Below are positions 63,958-64,000 of a stretch of 64,000 bases of DNA, one piece after another (the stretch's first letter is position 1; each line of letters opens with the position of its first letter). The translations under genes and the position numbers were made by a program. The notes beneath the pieces are model-generated. The model was given only the letters and a program-made list of their open reading frames with translations, made no database searches and had not been told where the DNA came from. Source of the stretch: Sulfitobacter geojensis (GTDB lineage Bacteria > Pseudomonadota > Alphaproteobacteria > Rhodobacterales > Rhodobacteraceae); the NCBI RefSeq assembly GCF_000622325.1, contig NZ_JASE01000005.1, forward strand, positions 1,488,001 to 1,552,000. Reading direction: 5' to 3'.

Positions 63958-64000
63958 GGTCTCTCTCCCTATGTGGTTTGCTTTGCCGCCACCCTGACGT

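Noticed and set aside
1-64000. CRISPR arrays, rRNA genes, further tRNAs
   Set aside because: No regularly spaced repeats and no rRNA-like or additional tRNA-like sequence were seen on reading both strands.

Overview
The window is chromosomal DNA of a marine Roseobacter-group alphaproteobacterium (Rhodobacteraceae). The pointers are the ctaB-ctaG-ctaE cytochrome oxidase assembly block, small families typical of that group (DUF1178, DUF2497, DUF2783, DUF6280), a lysC-ptsP pair, and an operon that looks built for 2,3-dihydroxypropane-1-sulfonate (DHPS), a diatom sulfonate. The exact genus cannot be fixed from the sequence alone.

Layout. 1-6.3 kb: cytochrome c oxidase assembly (ctaB, a small membrane protein, ctaG, ctaE), a terminator, then surf1, thrC, an M16 peptidase and a GNAT enzyme in a tightly packed unit. 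6.4-14.7 kb: scattered housekeeping genes (MBL-fold protein, FAD-linked oxidase, apt, LysE exporter, mtnP, SulP transporter, flavin reductase, GNAT, EcsC). 14.7-17.2 kb: modABC molybdate uptake on the minus strand. 17.3-22.7 kb: Nudix, DUF1178, SDR, lysC, ptsP.

22.7-31.1 kb: a minus-strand operon read in the order HisD-type dehydrogenase (hpsN), SDR, zinc alcohol dehydrogenase, comD, comE, FMN alpha-hydroxy-acid dehydrogenase, then an FAD monooxygenase and DUF2783. It is divergent from a LacI-type regulator, and two near-identical palindromes lie in the shared promoter region. The set can be read as a route from DHPS through sulfolactate and sulfopyruvate to sulfoacetaldehyde. No transporter and no Xsc are seen in the window.

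31.2-34.6 kb: a 999-residue helical protein with a C-terminal domain resembling polymorphic-toxin RNase domains, followed with no gap by a small acidic protein that is a candidate immunity protein. 34.8-39.9 kb: a small element integrated at the 3' end of tRNA-Cys, bounded by a 17-bp direct repeat. It carries a tyrosine integrase, a serine recombinase with a 40-bp dyad upstream, a PD-(D/E)XK-like putative nuclease overlapping a tiny Fis-type HTH gene, and an unknown 275-residue protein. A degenerate third copy of the att core suggests a composite island.

40.1-53.6 kb: isoaspartyl methyltransferase-like protein, TolC, DUF2497, cobQ, DUF6280, efp, ygfZ, a glycosyltransferase, an ABC exporter, class V and HisC aminotransferases, a 54-residue Tat-signal-like protein and a crotonase. 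53.7-64 kb: valS, an orphan CoxL-type molybdenum hydroxylase, a DUF2235 protein, a PaaI thioesterase, divergent metF and metR-like genes with a consensus MetR box between them, and an MDR oxidoreductase. No CRISPR array, rRNA or intact insertion sequence was found.
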